Assembly: GCA_023262065.1 (NCBI GenBank)
Contig: JALRDW010000215.1
Span: 1 to 7,344, forward strand
Source: Acidimicrobiia bacterium
GTDB taxonomy: Bacteria; Actinomycetota; Acidimicrobiia; IMCC26256
Direction of reading: 5' to 3'
DNA length: 7,344 nt
Under the pieces are notes generated by a model. It searched no databases and was not told where the DNA came from. It saw only the letters and a program-made list of their open reading frames with translations. Below, one piece after another: positions 1 through 6,361 of the stretch (within the stretch, counting starts at the first letter, position 1; every line of letters begins with the position of its first letter). The position numbers were made by a program, and so were the translations under genes.

Positions 1-16
1 GCCCCACGAACGACAT
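1..16 (-). CDS. Possible first codons of a leftward gene, cut by window edge
   Basis: A leftward ATG at 16-14 opens a frame reading M-S-F-V-G before the window ends. A purine-rich GGGAGG (31-26 on the minus strand) lies 9 bases upstream and could act as a Shine-Dalgarno site. If real, the gene is divergent from the membrane protein that starts at 113, and bases 17-112 form a shared promoter region. Five codons cannot identify a product, and a chance ATG is quite possible. Confidence 0.22.
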
Positions 17-58
17 CCCGCGGAGCCTCCCGCACGGGGGTCGCCCGGCGGCAGGGCC

Positions 59-88
59 GAACGTCCCGATGCGCCGCGGAACGTCCCG
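59..88. repeat. Two direct copies of GAACGTCCCG, 20 bp apart
   Basis: Identical 10-mers start at 59 and 79, close to two helical turns apart, so a protein bound to both would sit on the same DNA face. A related broken copy, GAACG-ACA-TCCCG, lies at 8-20. The second copy overlaps the possible -35 element of the gene starting at 113. A role as tandem operator or activator sites is inferred only from repetition and position. Confidence 0.4.
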
Positions 89-98
89 CGCCCCCGTC

Positions 99-104
99 TA
101 GCGT
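99..104 (+). promoter_or_regulatory. TAGCGT box, candidate -10 of a leaderless promoter
   Basis: The hexamer fits the actinobacterial TANNNT -10 pattern and ends eight bases before the ATG at 113. That spacing would place transcription start at or next to the start codon. The same or the alternate hexamer TACGCT recurs before three other genes in this window. No clear TTGACA-like -35 is visible. Confidence 0.45.
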
Positions 105-112
105 TCCCCCGC

Positions 113-1336
113 ATGACGACCACCGTGACCCCATCCACCCCGACCGCCCCCCGCCGCGCCCGTTGGCGCACGGTCCTGGCCTGGATCCTGCTCGTGGTCG
201 GCATCGTCCTGACCCCGGTGACGTTGAGCGCCGTGTGGGTCCGGAACGCGCTGCTCGACACGGACCACTACGTCGAGACGATGGCACCGCTCGCCCGGGA
301 CGAGCGGATCCAGGTGGCGCTCGCGACGAAGATCACCAACGAGATCTTCGCCGACGAGCGGGTGCAGGACGCGATCGCAGAGCAGTTGCCGGACTCGATC
401 TCGTTCCTCGCCGCACCAGCCTCGGAGGCCCTCCGACAGACCACGTACAACATCACCCTCAAGGTCACCCAGTCGCCCCAGTTCGCCAAGCTCTGGGACC
501 AGGCGAACCGTCTCGCACACGCCAGCGTCGAGCGGGTGCTGACCGGGTCCGGCAACATCAGGATCCAGACCAAGGACGGTCAGATCGTGCTCGACCTCAC
601 CCCCATCTACGCCAAGGTCGCCGAGCAGCTCGACCAGACCTCGCTCGGCATCACGAACCGGCTGCCGTTCAACGCGCTGAACAAGACCTTCGTCCTCGCC
701 GACATCTCGACGATCCAGGGCGCGCAGACCGCGACCCGCATCCTCGATGCGACCGCCGATGTCCTCCCATGGCTGGTGCTCGCGCTGCTCGTCGGTTCGA
801 TCGTCGCCGCCAAGGATCGGCGTCGGGGCGCACTGCGCGTCGGCGTCGGGCTCCTGCTCGTGACCCTGCTCTTCGCGACCGGGCTCGCGCTCGGAAGGTC
901 CGCCTACGTCGACGCGGTCGCCCAGCCCGGCCAGATCAGCATCGACGCCAACCAGGCGGTGTTCGACATCACGTTCCGGTACCTCCGCCTCGGCAACCGC
1001 ACGGTCATGGCGATCGGCCTCGTGGTCGCGATCGCGGCCGCGCTCGCGGGTGCATCCCGGGCCGCCCTCGCCGTGCGGGGGGTGTTCGCCCGGATCTCGG
1101 ACCGGGCGGCCGGCGAGGCCGCCGAGCACGGCGTGCTCGGCGGCCCGGTGAGCGCCTTCGTCGCCCGCAACCTCCTGCTGCTCGAGATGAGCGTGGTGGT
1201 GGCGGCGTTCCTCGCGCTCTCGTTCGCGGCGACGCCGAGTCCGATGACCGTCCTCTGGTTAGGTCTCGGCACGCTGGCCGTCGTCGCGGTGCTGCTCATC
1301 GTCGCCCGGGCCGGGCGCGCCGCGCAGTCCGCCTGA
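113..1336 (+). CDS. Six-segment integral membrane protein, function unknown
   Basis: The 407-residue protein has a basic, proline-rich cytoplasmic start (residues 1-20), one membrane segment at about 21-43, and a polar domain of roughly 170 residues (44-215) probably outside the membrane. Five further hydrophobic segments follow at about 216-233, 239-261, 297-321, 352-372 and 376-398. The stretch just after the first segment, with L-D-T-D-H-Y-V-E-T and then P-L-A-R-D-E-R-I-Q, resembles a widespread but uncharacterised actinobacterial membrane family. I see no catalytic motif, lipobox or transporter signature. The ATG at 113 gives the basic N-terminus expected before a first membrane helix and lies just after a TAGCGT box. 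The gene stands alone and converges on the cupin gene. A role in envelope sensing or maintenance is possible but unsupported. Confidence 0.88.
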   Translation: MTTTVTPSTPTAPRRARWRTVLAWILLVVGIVLTPVTLSAVWVRNALLDTDHYVETMAPLARDERIQVALATKITNEIFADERVQDAIAEQLPDSISFLAAPASEALRQTTYNITLKVTQSPQFAKLWDQANRLAHASVERVLTGSGNIRIQTKDGQIVLDLTPIYAKVAEQLDQTSLGITNRLPFNALNKTFVLADISTIQGAQTATRILDATADVLPWLVLALLVGSIVAAKDRRRGALRVGVGLLLVTLLFATGLALGRSAYVDAVAQPGQISIDANQAVFDITFRYLRLGNRTVMAIGLVVAIAAALAGASRAALAVRGVFARISDRAAGEAAEHGVLGGPVSAFVARNLLLLEMSVVVAAFLALSFAATPSPMTVLWLGLGTLAVVAVLLIVARAGRAAQSA

Positions 1337-1340
1337 CGGT

Positions 1341-1361
1341 CCGGGCGATCCGAGCGCCCGG
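1341..1361. terminator. Hairpin between convergent genes
   Basis: CCGGGCG (1341-1347) pairs perfectly with CGCCCGG (1355-1361) across a 7-base loop, giving a 7-bp GC-only stem in the 27-bp gap between the membrane protein and the cupin, which converge here. No T-run follows on either strand, which is common in high-GC actinobacteria. It overlaps a second palindrome (1360-1372), so the two structures could not form together. Confidence 0.45.
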
Positions 1362-1363
1362 GG

Positions 1364-1840
1364 TCAGACCCCGCGGTTCTCGATCGTGTTCGGACGGGGG
1401 TGGCCCTCCGCCTCGCACAGCGCGTAGTAGGTGTCGCGCACCGTCTGCGCATCGATGACCAGTTCGACCGCACCGCTCGCGTCGAGCTGCAGGTTGGCGC
1501 CGTAGATCGCGAACCACGCGTCGGTGAGTCCCTCGTTCTCCTCGGGGACGATCAGCGTGTGGACCGAGCCCGCCGGCTCGAACAGGTACGACCCCGCGGT
1601 GTTCACCTCGGGGTACTCCGCGTACTTCCACGATCCGGCGAGCGTGAACGCGAACACCTGTCCCGTGTGCCGGTGGGTCGGGACGATCACGCCCGGCTCG
1701 AACTTCGTCCGGATGACCCACAGCCCCTGCTCGATGTCGACGTGGAGCAGCTGGAGATGGGTGCCGTCACCGAGGGCGACGAAGGGCAGCTCCGCCTCGC
1801 CGCGGTGGATCGCCATGGGGATGTTCATCATCTGCGTCAT
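1364..1840 (-). CDS. Cupin protein, 2,4'-dihydroxyacetophenone dioxygenase-like
   Basis: This 158-residue single-domain cupin has a first motif at about residues 50-70 (P-G-x5-H-R-H-T-G, with His56 and His58) and a second around A-G-S-V-H-T (His94). These histidines are the expected metal ligands; Glu75 or Glu78 may supply the fourth. Size and the 36-residue His58-His94 spacing resemble 2,4'-dihydroxyacetophenone dioxygenase, a non-haem iron enzyme that cleaves its substrate to 4-hydroxybenzoate and formate, but the real substrate cannot be read from sequence. The ATG at 1840 is chosen because a TACGCT box lies six bases upstream; a second Met at residue 5 is possible. The gene lies 64 bp downstream of the SDR on the same strand, so read-through from that operon is also likely. 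It could instead be a non-enzymatic or anti-sigma-type cupin. Confidence 0.85.
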   Translation of the reverse strand: MTQMMNIPMAIHRGEAELPFVALGDGTHLQLLHVDIEQGLWVIRTKFEPGVIVPTHRHTGQVFAFTLAGSWKYAEYPEVNTAGSYLFEPAGSVHTLIVPEENEGLTDAWFAIYGANLQLDASGAVELVIDAQTVRDTYYALCEAEGHPRPNTIENRGV

Positions 1841-1846
1841 GAGCCC

Positions 1847-1852
1847 AGCGTA
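1847..1852 (-). promoter_or_regulatory. TACGCT box, candidate -10 before the cupin
   Basis: Read on the minus strand the hexamer is TACGCT, fits TANNNT, and is separated from the ATG at 1840 by only six bases. No Shine-Dalgarno sequence is visible, consistent with a leaderless transcript. It would let the cupin be expressed independently of the upstream SDR. Confidence 0.42.
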
Positions 1853-1904
1853 CCGGCGGGCACCTGGACCCGTCCGAAGGCTCTCGGCGCAACGCGCGTC
1901 CGGC

Positions 1905-2684
1905 CTACGGGCGCTTGAAGGAGGTCCAGCCCCGATCGCAGGTGAGGAGGGCCCCGTTGAGGCTGCGCGACGCGTCCGAGGCGAGGAACACCACCAGGTC
2001 CCCGATCTCCTCGGGGGTCTGGAGGTTGCCGTCCGCGTGCCCGGCTGCGAACGCCGCGGTGAGCTCCGGGACGTCCAGGATCACGCCGTTCATCGGGGTC
2101 TCCACGTAGCCCGGACCGATCGCGTTCACCCGCACACCGAGCGGTCCACACCCGACCGCCATCGACTTGGTGAGCATGGCGACGCCACCCTTCGACGCCG
2201 CGTAGGCGTCGAGGCCCCCGAGCGGCAGGGTCGACATCGAGGAGCCGGTCGTGATGATGGAGCCACCACCCGACGCCACCATCGCGGGGATCGCATGGTG
2301 ACAGCAGTAGAAGACGCCCGAGAGGTTCACCCTGATGACGCGGTCCCACACCTCGGGATCGGCGTCGGGTGTGAACGCGTCGCCCCGGAAGGGCATCGCG
2401 ATACCGGCGTTCGCGTGGAGGATGTGCAGCCCACCGAACTCGGAGACCGTCGCGGCGACGAGCCGGCCGCAGTCGTCGACATCACCGACGTCGACCGTCA
2501 TCGCGGCGGCGGACCCGCCGGCGCGGCGGATGCTGGCGGCTGCGTCCTCGGCTCCGGCCGGATCGAGGTCGGCGACGACCACCGTCGCACCGGCCGTGGC
2601 GAGCGCCCCGGCGGATGCCCGACCGATGCCCGACGCGCCGCCGGTGACGATCGCGACCCGACCGGCGAGGACGCCGTCGGTCAT
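1905..2684 (-). CDS. Short-chain dehydrogenase/reductase (classical SDR)
   Basis: The 259-residue protein is of classical SDR length and should be a cytosolic NAD(P)-dependent oxidoreductase of an alcohol or carbonyl group. It has the nucleotide-binding T-G-x3-G-I-G motif at residues 14-21, an acidic residue after the second strand (Asp39 in A-D-L-D-P) that favours NAD(H), N-A-G at 92-94, and the catalytic set Asn120, Ser148, Tyr161 and Lys165 (Y-A-A-S-K). A P-G-Y-V-E-T-P segment follows at 191-197, and the C-terminus is the usual D-x-G-W type. The ATG at 2684 overlaps the hydrolase stop codon as ATGA, which fixes the start and suggests translational coupling. The open frame continues upstream, but that part is a shadow of the hydrolase. 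All catalytic residues are present; the substrate is unknown. Confidence 0.93.
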   Translation of the reverse strand: MTDGVLAGRVAIVTGGASGIGRASAGALATAGATVVVADLDPAGAEDAAASIRRAGGSAAAMTVDVGDVDDCGRLVAATVSEFGGLHILHANAGIAMPFRGDAFTPDADPEVWDRVIRVNLSGVFYCCHHAIPAMVASGGGSIITTGSSMSTLPLGGLDAYAASKGGVAMLTKSMAVGCGPLGVRVNAIGPGYVETPMNGVILDVPELTAAFAAGHADGNLQTPEEIGDLVVFLASDASRSLNGALLTCDRGWTSFKRP

Positions 2685-3586
2685 GCGGGCGCGGCGACGG
2701 TCCGGTCGTCGACGTCCTGCACCGCCCGCAGGATCCGGCGCCCGAAGTCGGGACTGGCACAGGCGAGGTGGGTGTCGTCCATGCGCTGGATTCGGGCCCC
2801 CGGGATCGCAAGGGCGAGTCGGTGCTGGGCGTCCGGGCTCACCGCACGGTCCCGTGTGGTCACGACCACCGTTGTCGGCACGTCGATCCGTCCGATCCAG
2901 CGCCGAGAGGAGAACGTGCTCACCGCCCGGCCGGCCTCGGCCACGAGGCGGAGGTCGTGTCGGCGGAACTCCTCGCGGGCCCAGGTGGTCATCGAGCCGG
3001 GCCGTGTCGGCGCGTGCCCGAAGATGCGTCGACCGATGGCGTGCGGCACGTGGCCGACCATGCTGCCGACCCGCAGACCCCCGGCGGCCAGCATCATCGA
3101 CGCCGCGAAGGCGCGGCGCTCGGGGTGACCGGTCACGAACTCGGCCCCGGTCGCGCACAGCACGAGGCCGGCGACGAGGTGCGGATGCCGCTTCCAGAGC
3201 AGCTGCGAGATCGGCCCGCCCATCGAGTAGCCGACGACGATGACCGGACCGCAGCCCTCGGCCTCGATGATCGCCGCCAGGTCGTCGGCACAGTCGCGGA
3301 GGCGGAACCGGTCGTTCGTGCGGATGCCTCGGCCGTGGCCGCGCAGGTCGGGGGCCAGCACCGCGAAGTGCGCACCGAGCGGCTCGAACGCCTGGTACCA
3401 GTTGAGGCCCCCGCTCGCGCACCAGCCGTGGACGAGCAGCACCGTGGGCGCACCCACCGGCCCGGCGACCCGTCGCAGGAAGGTCGTGCCGCGACCCGGG
3501 AGTTCGACCCGCTCGCCGAGGGGCAGCGGCGGACCCGGCACCTCGTCCGCATCGAGCCACGCGGTCTGCGTCTGCAGGGCGACCAT
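2681..3586 (-). CDS. Alpha/beta-fold hydrolase
   Basis: The 301-residue protein has the core of a serine alpha/beta hydrolase: oxyanion-hole H-G-W at residues 53-55, the P-D-L-R-G-H-G turn at 79-85, the nucleophile elbow G-Y-S-M-G with Ser121, a probable acid at Asp246, and the catalytic His273 in D-D-T-H-L. Residues about 145-225 form a cap-like insert. The fold covers esterases, lactonases, C-C bond hydrolases and haloperoxidase-like enzymes, and the sequence does not choose among them. There is no signal peptide, so it is probably cytosolic. It is first in a leftward group and shares ATGA with the SDR. The ATG at 3586 lies nine bases after a TACGCT box and has no Shine-Dalgarno site. Confidence 0.92.
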   Translation of the reverse strand: MVALQTQTAWLDADEVPGPPLPLGERVELPGRGTTFLRRVAGPVGAPTVLLVHGWCASGGLNWYQAFEPLGAHFAVLAPDLRGHGRGIRTNDRFRLRDCADDLAAIIEAEGCGPVIVVGYSMGGPISQLLWKRHPHLVAGLVLCATGAEFVTGHPERRAFAASMMLAAGGLRVGSMVGHVPHAIGRRIFGHAPTRPGSMTTWAREEFRRHDLRLVAEAGRAVSTFSSRRWIGRIDVPTTVVVTTRDRAVSPDAQHRLALAIPGARIQRMDDTHLACASPDFGRRILRAVQDVDDRTVAAPA

Positions 3587-3595
3587 AGGGTGGTC

Positions 3596-3601
3596 AGCGT
3601 A
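3596..3601 (-). promoter_or_regulatory. TACGCT box, candidate -10 of the hydrolase-SDR operon
   Basis: On the minus strand TACGCT ends nine bases before the hydrolase ATG at 3586. It is identical to the box before the cupin, which would allow parallel expression of the operon and the cupin. No convincing -35 hexamer is visible. Confidence 0.45.
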
Positions 3602-3720
3602 GGCCCGTTCCGGGGCGATACCGGACCATTCCGTCGACCGGTCCCCCGACGCCCGACCCGCCCCCGCCCCGGCGGGCGACGGACCTCCGACCGGGGTCCG
3701 GCCGGTGCCGACCTGCGAAG
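3602..3720. promoter_or_regulatory. Divergent intergenic region, hydrolase and ABC exporter
   Basis: No gene is supported here. It holds the palindrome GACCGGTC (3636-3643), an inverted pair GGACC (3623-3627) and GGTCC (3640-3644), and a small GC hairpin (CGCCC 3665-3669 with GGGCG 3674-3678). A repressor acting on both directions is conceivable but not shown. No TANNNT box precedes the ABC gene; GAAGAT at 3717-3722, seven bases before a GTG at 3730, is a weak alternative promoter that would start translation at that GTG. Confidence 0.35.
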
Positions 3721-4719
3721 ATGCCCACCGTGACGAACCGCCCGCCCGCCGTCGTCGTCGACCACCTCGTGCGCCGGTTCGGCGACTTCACGGCGGTGGA
3801 CGACGTGTCCTTCGAGGTCGAGGCCGGCGAGTTGTTCGGTTTCCTCGGACCGAACGGCGCCGGCAAGACCACGACGATCTCGATCCTGTGCACCCTGCAG
3901 AAGCCGACGGCCGGCGCCGCCCGGGTCGCAGGCCACGATGTGGTGACCGAGCGGGACGACGTGCGCCGCAACATCGGCCTCGTGTTCCAGGAGATCACAC
4001 TCGACGACTACCTCACCGCCGCGGAGAACCTCCGGTTCCACGCGGTGCTCTACGGCATCCCGCCTGCGGAGGTGCAGGCCCGCATGGCCCCGCTCCTCGA
4101 CATGGTCGGCCTCTCGGACCGCGCCGGCCAACAGGTCCGTTTCTTCTCCGGCGGCATGAAGCGCCGGCTCGAGATCGCACGGGGCCTGCTCCACATGCCC
4201 CGCGTGCTCTTCCTCGACGAGCCGACGATCGGCCTCGACCCCCAGACCCGCACCCACATCTGGGACTACGTCGATGAGCTCCGGGCCCGGGAGCAGGTGA
4301 CGATGTTCCTCACCACGCACTACATGGACGAGGCCGAGCGCTGCGATCGGATCGCGATCATCGATCAGGGCCGGATCGTCGCCATCGACACCCCGACGGC
4401 GCTCAAGGCCTCCGTCGGCGCCGACACCATCACCCTGTCCACCCACGACGACACGGTCGCCGCCCGGGAGCTTGCGGCCGAGTTCGGGCTGTCGGCCGAG
4501 ACGAAGGGTGACCACCTCGTGCTGCGGGTCCCGGACGGCGAGGCCTTCGTGCCCCGCATCTTCTCGACCCTCAGTGTCGGCGTGACGAGCGTGAACGTCC
4601 GCCGCCCCAGCCTCGACGATGTGTTCCTCAAGTACACCGGTCGGGACCTGCGGGACGCCGACTCGGCGGGTGGGCTCGCGGCGAACCCGATGGTGCGGGC
4701 CTTCCGGAGCGGACGATGA
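3721..4719 (+). CDS. ABC exporter ATP-binding subunit, DrrA-type
   Basis: The 332-residue ATPase carries Walker A G-P-N-G-A-G-K-T at residues 43-50, Q-loop Gln90, signature F-S-G-G-M at 142-146 (the more usual form is L-S-G-G), Walker B V-L-F-L-D-E-P at 162-168 with Glu167, D-loop G-L-D-P at 171-174 and switch His200. The C-terminal extension with P-S-L-D-D-V-F-L and T-G-R is typical of DrrA-like exporters of drugs, lipids or polyketides. It should power the adjacent permease at the membrane; the cargo cannot be predicted. The stop overlaps the permease start as ATGA. The ATG at 3721 is taken as start; a GTG at 3730 would remove only three residues. About 22 residues after the family end are low-complexity tail. 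Confidence 0.93.
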   Translation: MPTVTNRPPAVVVDHLVRRFGDFTAVDDVSFEVEAGELFGFLGPNGAGKTTTISILCTLQKPTAGAARVAGHDVVTERDDVRRNIGLVFQEITLDDYLTAAENLRFHAVLYGIPPAEVQARMAPLLDMVGLSDRAGQQVRFFSGGMKRRLEIARGLLHMPRVLFLDEPTIGLDPQTRTHIWDYVDELRAREQVTMFLTTHYMDEAERCDRIAIIDQGRIVAIDTPTALKASVGADTITLSTHDDTVAARELAAEFGLSAETKGDHLVLRVPDGEAFVPRIFSTLSVGVTSVNVRRPSLDDVFLKYTGRDLRDADSAGGLAANPMVRAFRSGR

Positions 4720-5540
4720 CCGCCGCCGCCGTCCCGTCGACCCGGGCCGCCGGCCCGATGCTGCGGAACGTGCGCACCATCCGGATGATCTGGTTCCGCG
4801 AGCTCATCCGGCTGCGGCGCATGCCCACCCGCATCATCTCGAGCATCGCCCAGCCGATCATCTTCCTGCTCGTGATGGGCGCGGGCATCGGCTCGCTCGT
4901 GGGCGACCGGGGCGCGGGCGGCGTCTCGTACCAGGTGTTCATCTTCCCCGGCATCCTCGCGATGTCGATCATCACCTCGTCGCTGTTCTCCGCGATGTCG
5001 ATCGTGTGGGACCGGGAGTTCGGGTTCCTGCGCGAGATGCTCGTCGCCCCCGTCACCCGCGGCTCGCTCGTCCTCGGCAAGGCCGTGGGCGGCGGCACGG
5101 TGTCGGTGGCCCAGGGACTGCTGCTCATCGTGTTCGCGCCGTTCATCGGGGTGAGCCTGAACCCGGTGCGCGTCCTCGGACTCGTGATCGCCCTGCTGCT
5201 GCTCGCGTTCGCACTCACCTCGCTCGGCATCGTGCTCTCGAGCCGCATCAACCGCATGGAGTCGTTCCAGATGGTGATGTCACTCGTGATGCAGCCGATG
5301 ATCTTCCTGTCCGGGGCCGTGTTCCCGCTGACCTCGCTCCCGACCTGGCTCGCCGTGCTCACCCGGCTGAACCCCGCGACCTACGGCGTCGACCTGTGCC
5401 GTCGGGTGCTCATCCCCGAGGCCCCGCCGCTCACCCTGTTCGGCCAGGTGGTCCCGCTGTGGGGGGACGCCGCGATCATCCTCGCCTTCGGCGCGGTCAC
5501 GCTCGCACTCGCGGTGAAGCTCTTCGCGAACGCGGAGTGA
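4716..5540 (+). CDS. ABC-2 type exporter permease, DrrB-like
   Basis: The 274-residue membrane protein has about six hydrophobic segments (near 40-61, 75-96, 124-146, 152-175, 185-206 and 250-270). A cytoplasmic loop after the second, with W-D-R-E-F-G and then R-E-M-L-V-A-P-V, is the conserved ABC-2 loop that contacts the ATPase. A basic amphipathic N-terminus (residues 17-38) precedes the first segment. It should form the transmembrane path of the exporter, probably as a dimer with the ATPase encoded just upstream. ATGA overlap with that gene implies coupled translation. The length is normal for the family and nothing appears broken. The pair has no accessory regulator or biosynthetic gene in the window that would point to a substrate. 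Confidence 0.93.
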   Translation: MTAAAVPSTRAAGPMLRNVRTIRMIWFRELIRLRRMPTRIISSIAQPIIFLLVMGAGIGSLVGDRGAGGVSYQVFIFPGILAMSIITSSLFSAMSIVWDREFGFLREMLVAPVTRGSLVLGKAVGGGTVSVAQGLLLIVFAPFIGVSLNPVRVLGLVIALLLLAFALTSLGIVLSSRINRMESFQMVMSLVMQPMIFLSGAVFPLTSLPTWLAVLTRLNPATYGVDLCRRVLIPEAPPLTLFGQVVPLWGDAAIILAFGAVTLALAVKLFANAE

Positions 5541-5569
5541 GCCGGCACCGGCGGACGCCGGAGCGTCCG
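5541..5569. terminator. Hairpin terminator between convergent genes
   Basis: CGGACGC (5552-5558) pairs with GCGTCCG (5563-5569) around the tetraloop CGGA, a perfect 7-bp stem. Just before it, GCCG (5541-5544) and CGGC (5549-5552) can form a smaller hairpin. They fill the 33-bp gap between the permease stop and the stop of the leftward SCO6745-family gene, so the structure could end transcripts from both sides. There is no T-run. Confidence 0.5.
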
Positions 5570-5573
5570 AGGA

Positions 5574-6299
5574 TCAGACCTGAGCGGCGACGATCGCCTC
5601 GCAGAGCGTGAGGAGCTCGCCCTGCTCGCCGGCGTCGAGCACCTCGAGCGCGCGACCGAAGGCGACGTTCGTCGATTCCTCGGCCCCGTCCCACGCGATC
5701 TGCATGACGCTCGAGTCCGGGTGGGGCTCCGGCCAGCCGAAGATGCCGGCCATGTACGGGGTCGTGAGCATGACCGCCTCGAGCGGGTGGAACCCGGCCG
5801 CGAGGATGGCCCCGGCGTGCAGCCCGCCCCGCAGCTCCCGCAGCGCGTTGAGCCGGTGCAGCACGAGTGCCTTGTCGTCGGTGGGCTCGTCGAGCGAGCG
5901 CCAGGCGGCGAAGAGCGGCGCGCCGGCCGGGCTCGCGTCCCGCACGACGCGCTCCAGGAGATCGGCGGCCCGCCGGTAGTCGGGGCCGTCCCCGAGGTGG
6001 GTCCGGGCCCACTCGTGCGCGCAGGTCGCGAACTCGGCCGCCGCCTGCTCCCGCGACATCACGGTGCCGCTGCGGTCCCAGCCGTCGCGGATGCCGTTCG
6101 GCTCGAAGTAGACGAAGGTCGCGGTCACGACGTCGGCCGGGACGTCCCCGAGCACGCCGCCGCGGCCGGCGACGTAGAAGTCCATACCATCGAAGCCGAG
6201 CTCGCCCCCCTTCGCATAGGTCGCGCCGTCGAGCATGAAGTTGGACGGGAGCACCGCGACGGCGGGCTTGAGGGCTTCGGCGAGTTCGGCGGTGTTCAC
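5574..6299 (-). CDS. SCO6745-family protein, function unknown
   Basis: The 241-residue soluble protein matches what I recall of the actinobacterial SCO6745 family: an N-terminal block with a central G-R-G-G-V-L-G (residues 45-51), followed by V-V-T-A-T-F-V-Y-F-E-P (57-67) and a late R-E-L-R-G-G-L-H-A-G block (154-163). The family is mostly helical and has no assigned biochemical role. It contains no membrane segment or signal peptide. The start is GTG at 6299, supported by a good CAGGAG (6312-6307, minus strand) seven bases upstream, the best Shine-Dalgarno site in the window. It therefore has a leader, unlike its neighbours. It follows the nitroreductase by 88 bp and has its own putative promoter and palindromic operator. 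Family assignment is from memory of motifs, not a search. Confidence 0.82.
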   Translation of the reverse strand: MNTAELAEALKPAVAVLPSNFMLDGATYAKGGELGFDGMDFYVAGRGGVLGDVPADVVTATFVYFEPNGIRDGWDRSGTVMSREQAAAEFATCAHEWARTHLGDGPDYRRAADLLERVVRDASPAGAPLFAAWRSLDEPTDDKALVLHRLNALRELRGGLHAGAILAAGFHPLEAVMLTTPYMAGIFGWPEPHPDSSVMQIAWDGAEESTNVAFGRALEVLDAGEQGELLTLCEAIVAAQV

Positions 6300-6315
6300 G
6301 GCGGGACTCCTGGGT

Positions 6316-6329
6316 ACGGACCGGTCGGT
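6316..6329. promoter_or_regulatory. Operator-like palindrome in the leader of the SCO6745-family gene
   Basis: The 14-mer 6316-6329 is an inverted repeat with six of seven pairs matching around the perfect core GACCGGTC (6319-6326). A second arm GACCGG (6333-6338) also pairs with CCGGTC (6321-6326). It lies between the candidate -10 (6362-6367) and the GTG at 6299, where a bound repressor would block transcription. Size and symmetry suit a TetR-type regulator, but none is encoded in the window. Confidence 0.4.
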
Positions 6330-6344
6330 CGGGACCGGATCGGA

Positions 6345-6361
6345 CGGCGCGGCCGGCGCCG
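6345..6361 (-). terminator. GC hairpin after the nitroreductase
   Basis: CGGCGC (6345-6350) pairs with GCGCCG (6356-6361) around a 5-base loop, 27 bases beyond the nitroreductase stop. It could weakly end the MaoC-nitroreductase transcript or form the 5' end of the next one, since the TAGCGT box abuts it. No T-run follows. Confidence 0.28.

Larger units (their letters stand above)
17..112. promoter_or_regulatory. Upstream region of the membrane-protein gene
   Basis: No gene is supported across this stretch. It holds a 10-base direct repeat (GAACGTCCCG at 59-68 and 79-88) and a TAGCGT box at 99-104, eight bases before the ATG at 113. No Shine-Dalgarno sequence precedes that ATG, so the transcript may be leaderless. 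A GGAAC at 78-82 followed by CGTT at 102-105 (19-base spacer) also resembles the GGAA...GTT layout of some actinobacterial ECF sigma-factor promoters. A plus-strand frame open to the TAG at 99-101 is arginine- and proline-rich and is more likely non-coding. Confidence 0.45.

Noticed and set aside
98..1129. Long open frame of 343 codons on the minus strand opposite the membrane protein
   Set aside because: Its product is Arg/Gly/Asp/Glu-rich low complexity, as expected from the antisense of GC-rich codons. The opposite frame encodes clear membrane helices and has a promoter-like box.
163..1458. Plus-strand frame of 431 codons overlapping the membrane-protein gene
   Set aside because: The Arg/Ala/Pro-rich sequence without hydrophobic segments is a +1 shadow and continues into the cupin antisense.
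1524..3128. Open frame of 534 codons on the plus strand
   Set aside because: It runs antisense across the cupin, SDR and hydrolase genes, all with intact motifs, and has an Arg/Pro/Ser-rich product without a domain.
2685..3560. N-terminal extension of the SDR frame, suggesting a fusion protein
   Set aside because: The extension is a shifted frame of the hydrolase. The ATGA overlap and the canonical SDR N-terminus place the SDR start at 2684.
3665..3678. Short hairpin in the divergent gap as a terminator or riboswitch
   Set aside because: A 5-bp GC stem is easily formed by chance at this base composition, and no gene ends here.
3133..4515. Open frame of 460 codons on the minus strand
   Set aside because: It crosses the divergent gap and lies antisense to the ABC ATPase and out of frame with the hydrolase. 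The composition is that of a shadow frame.
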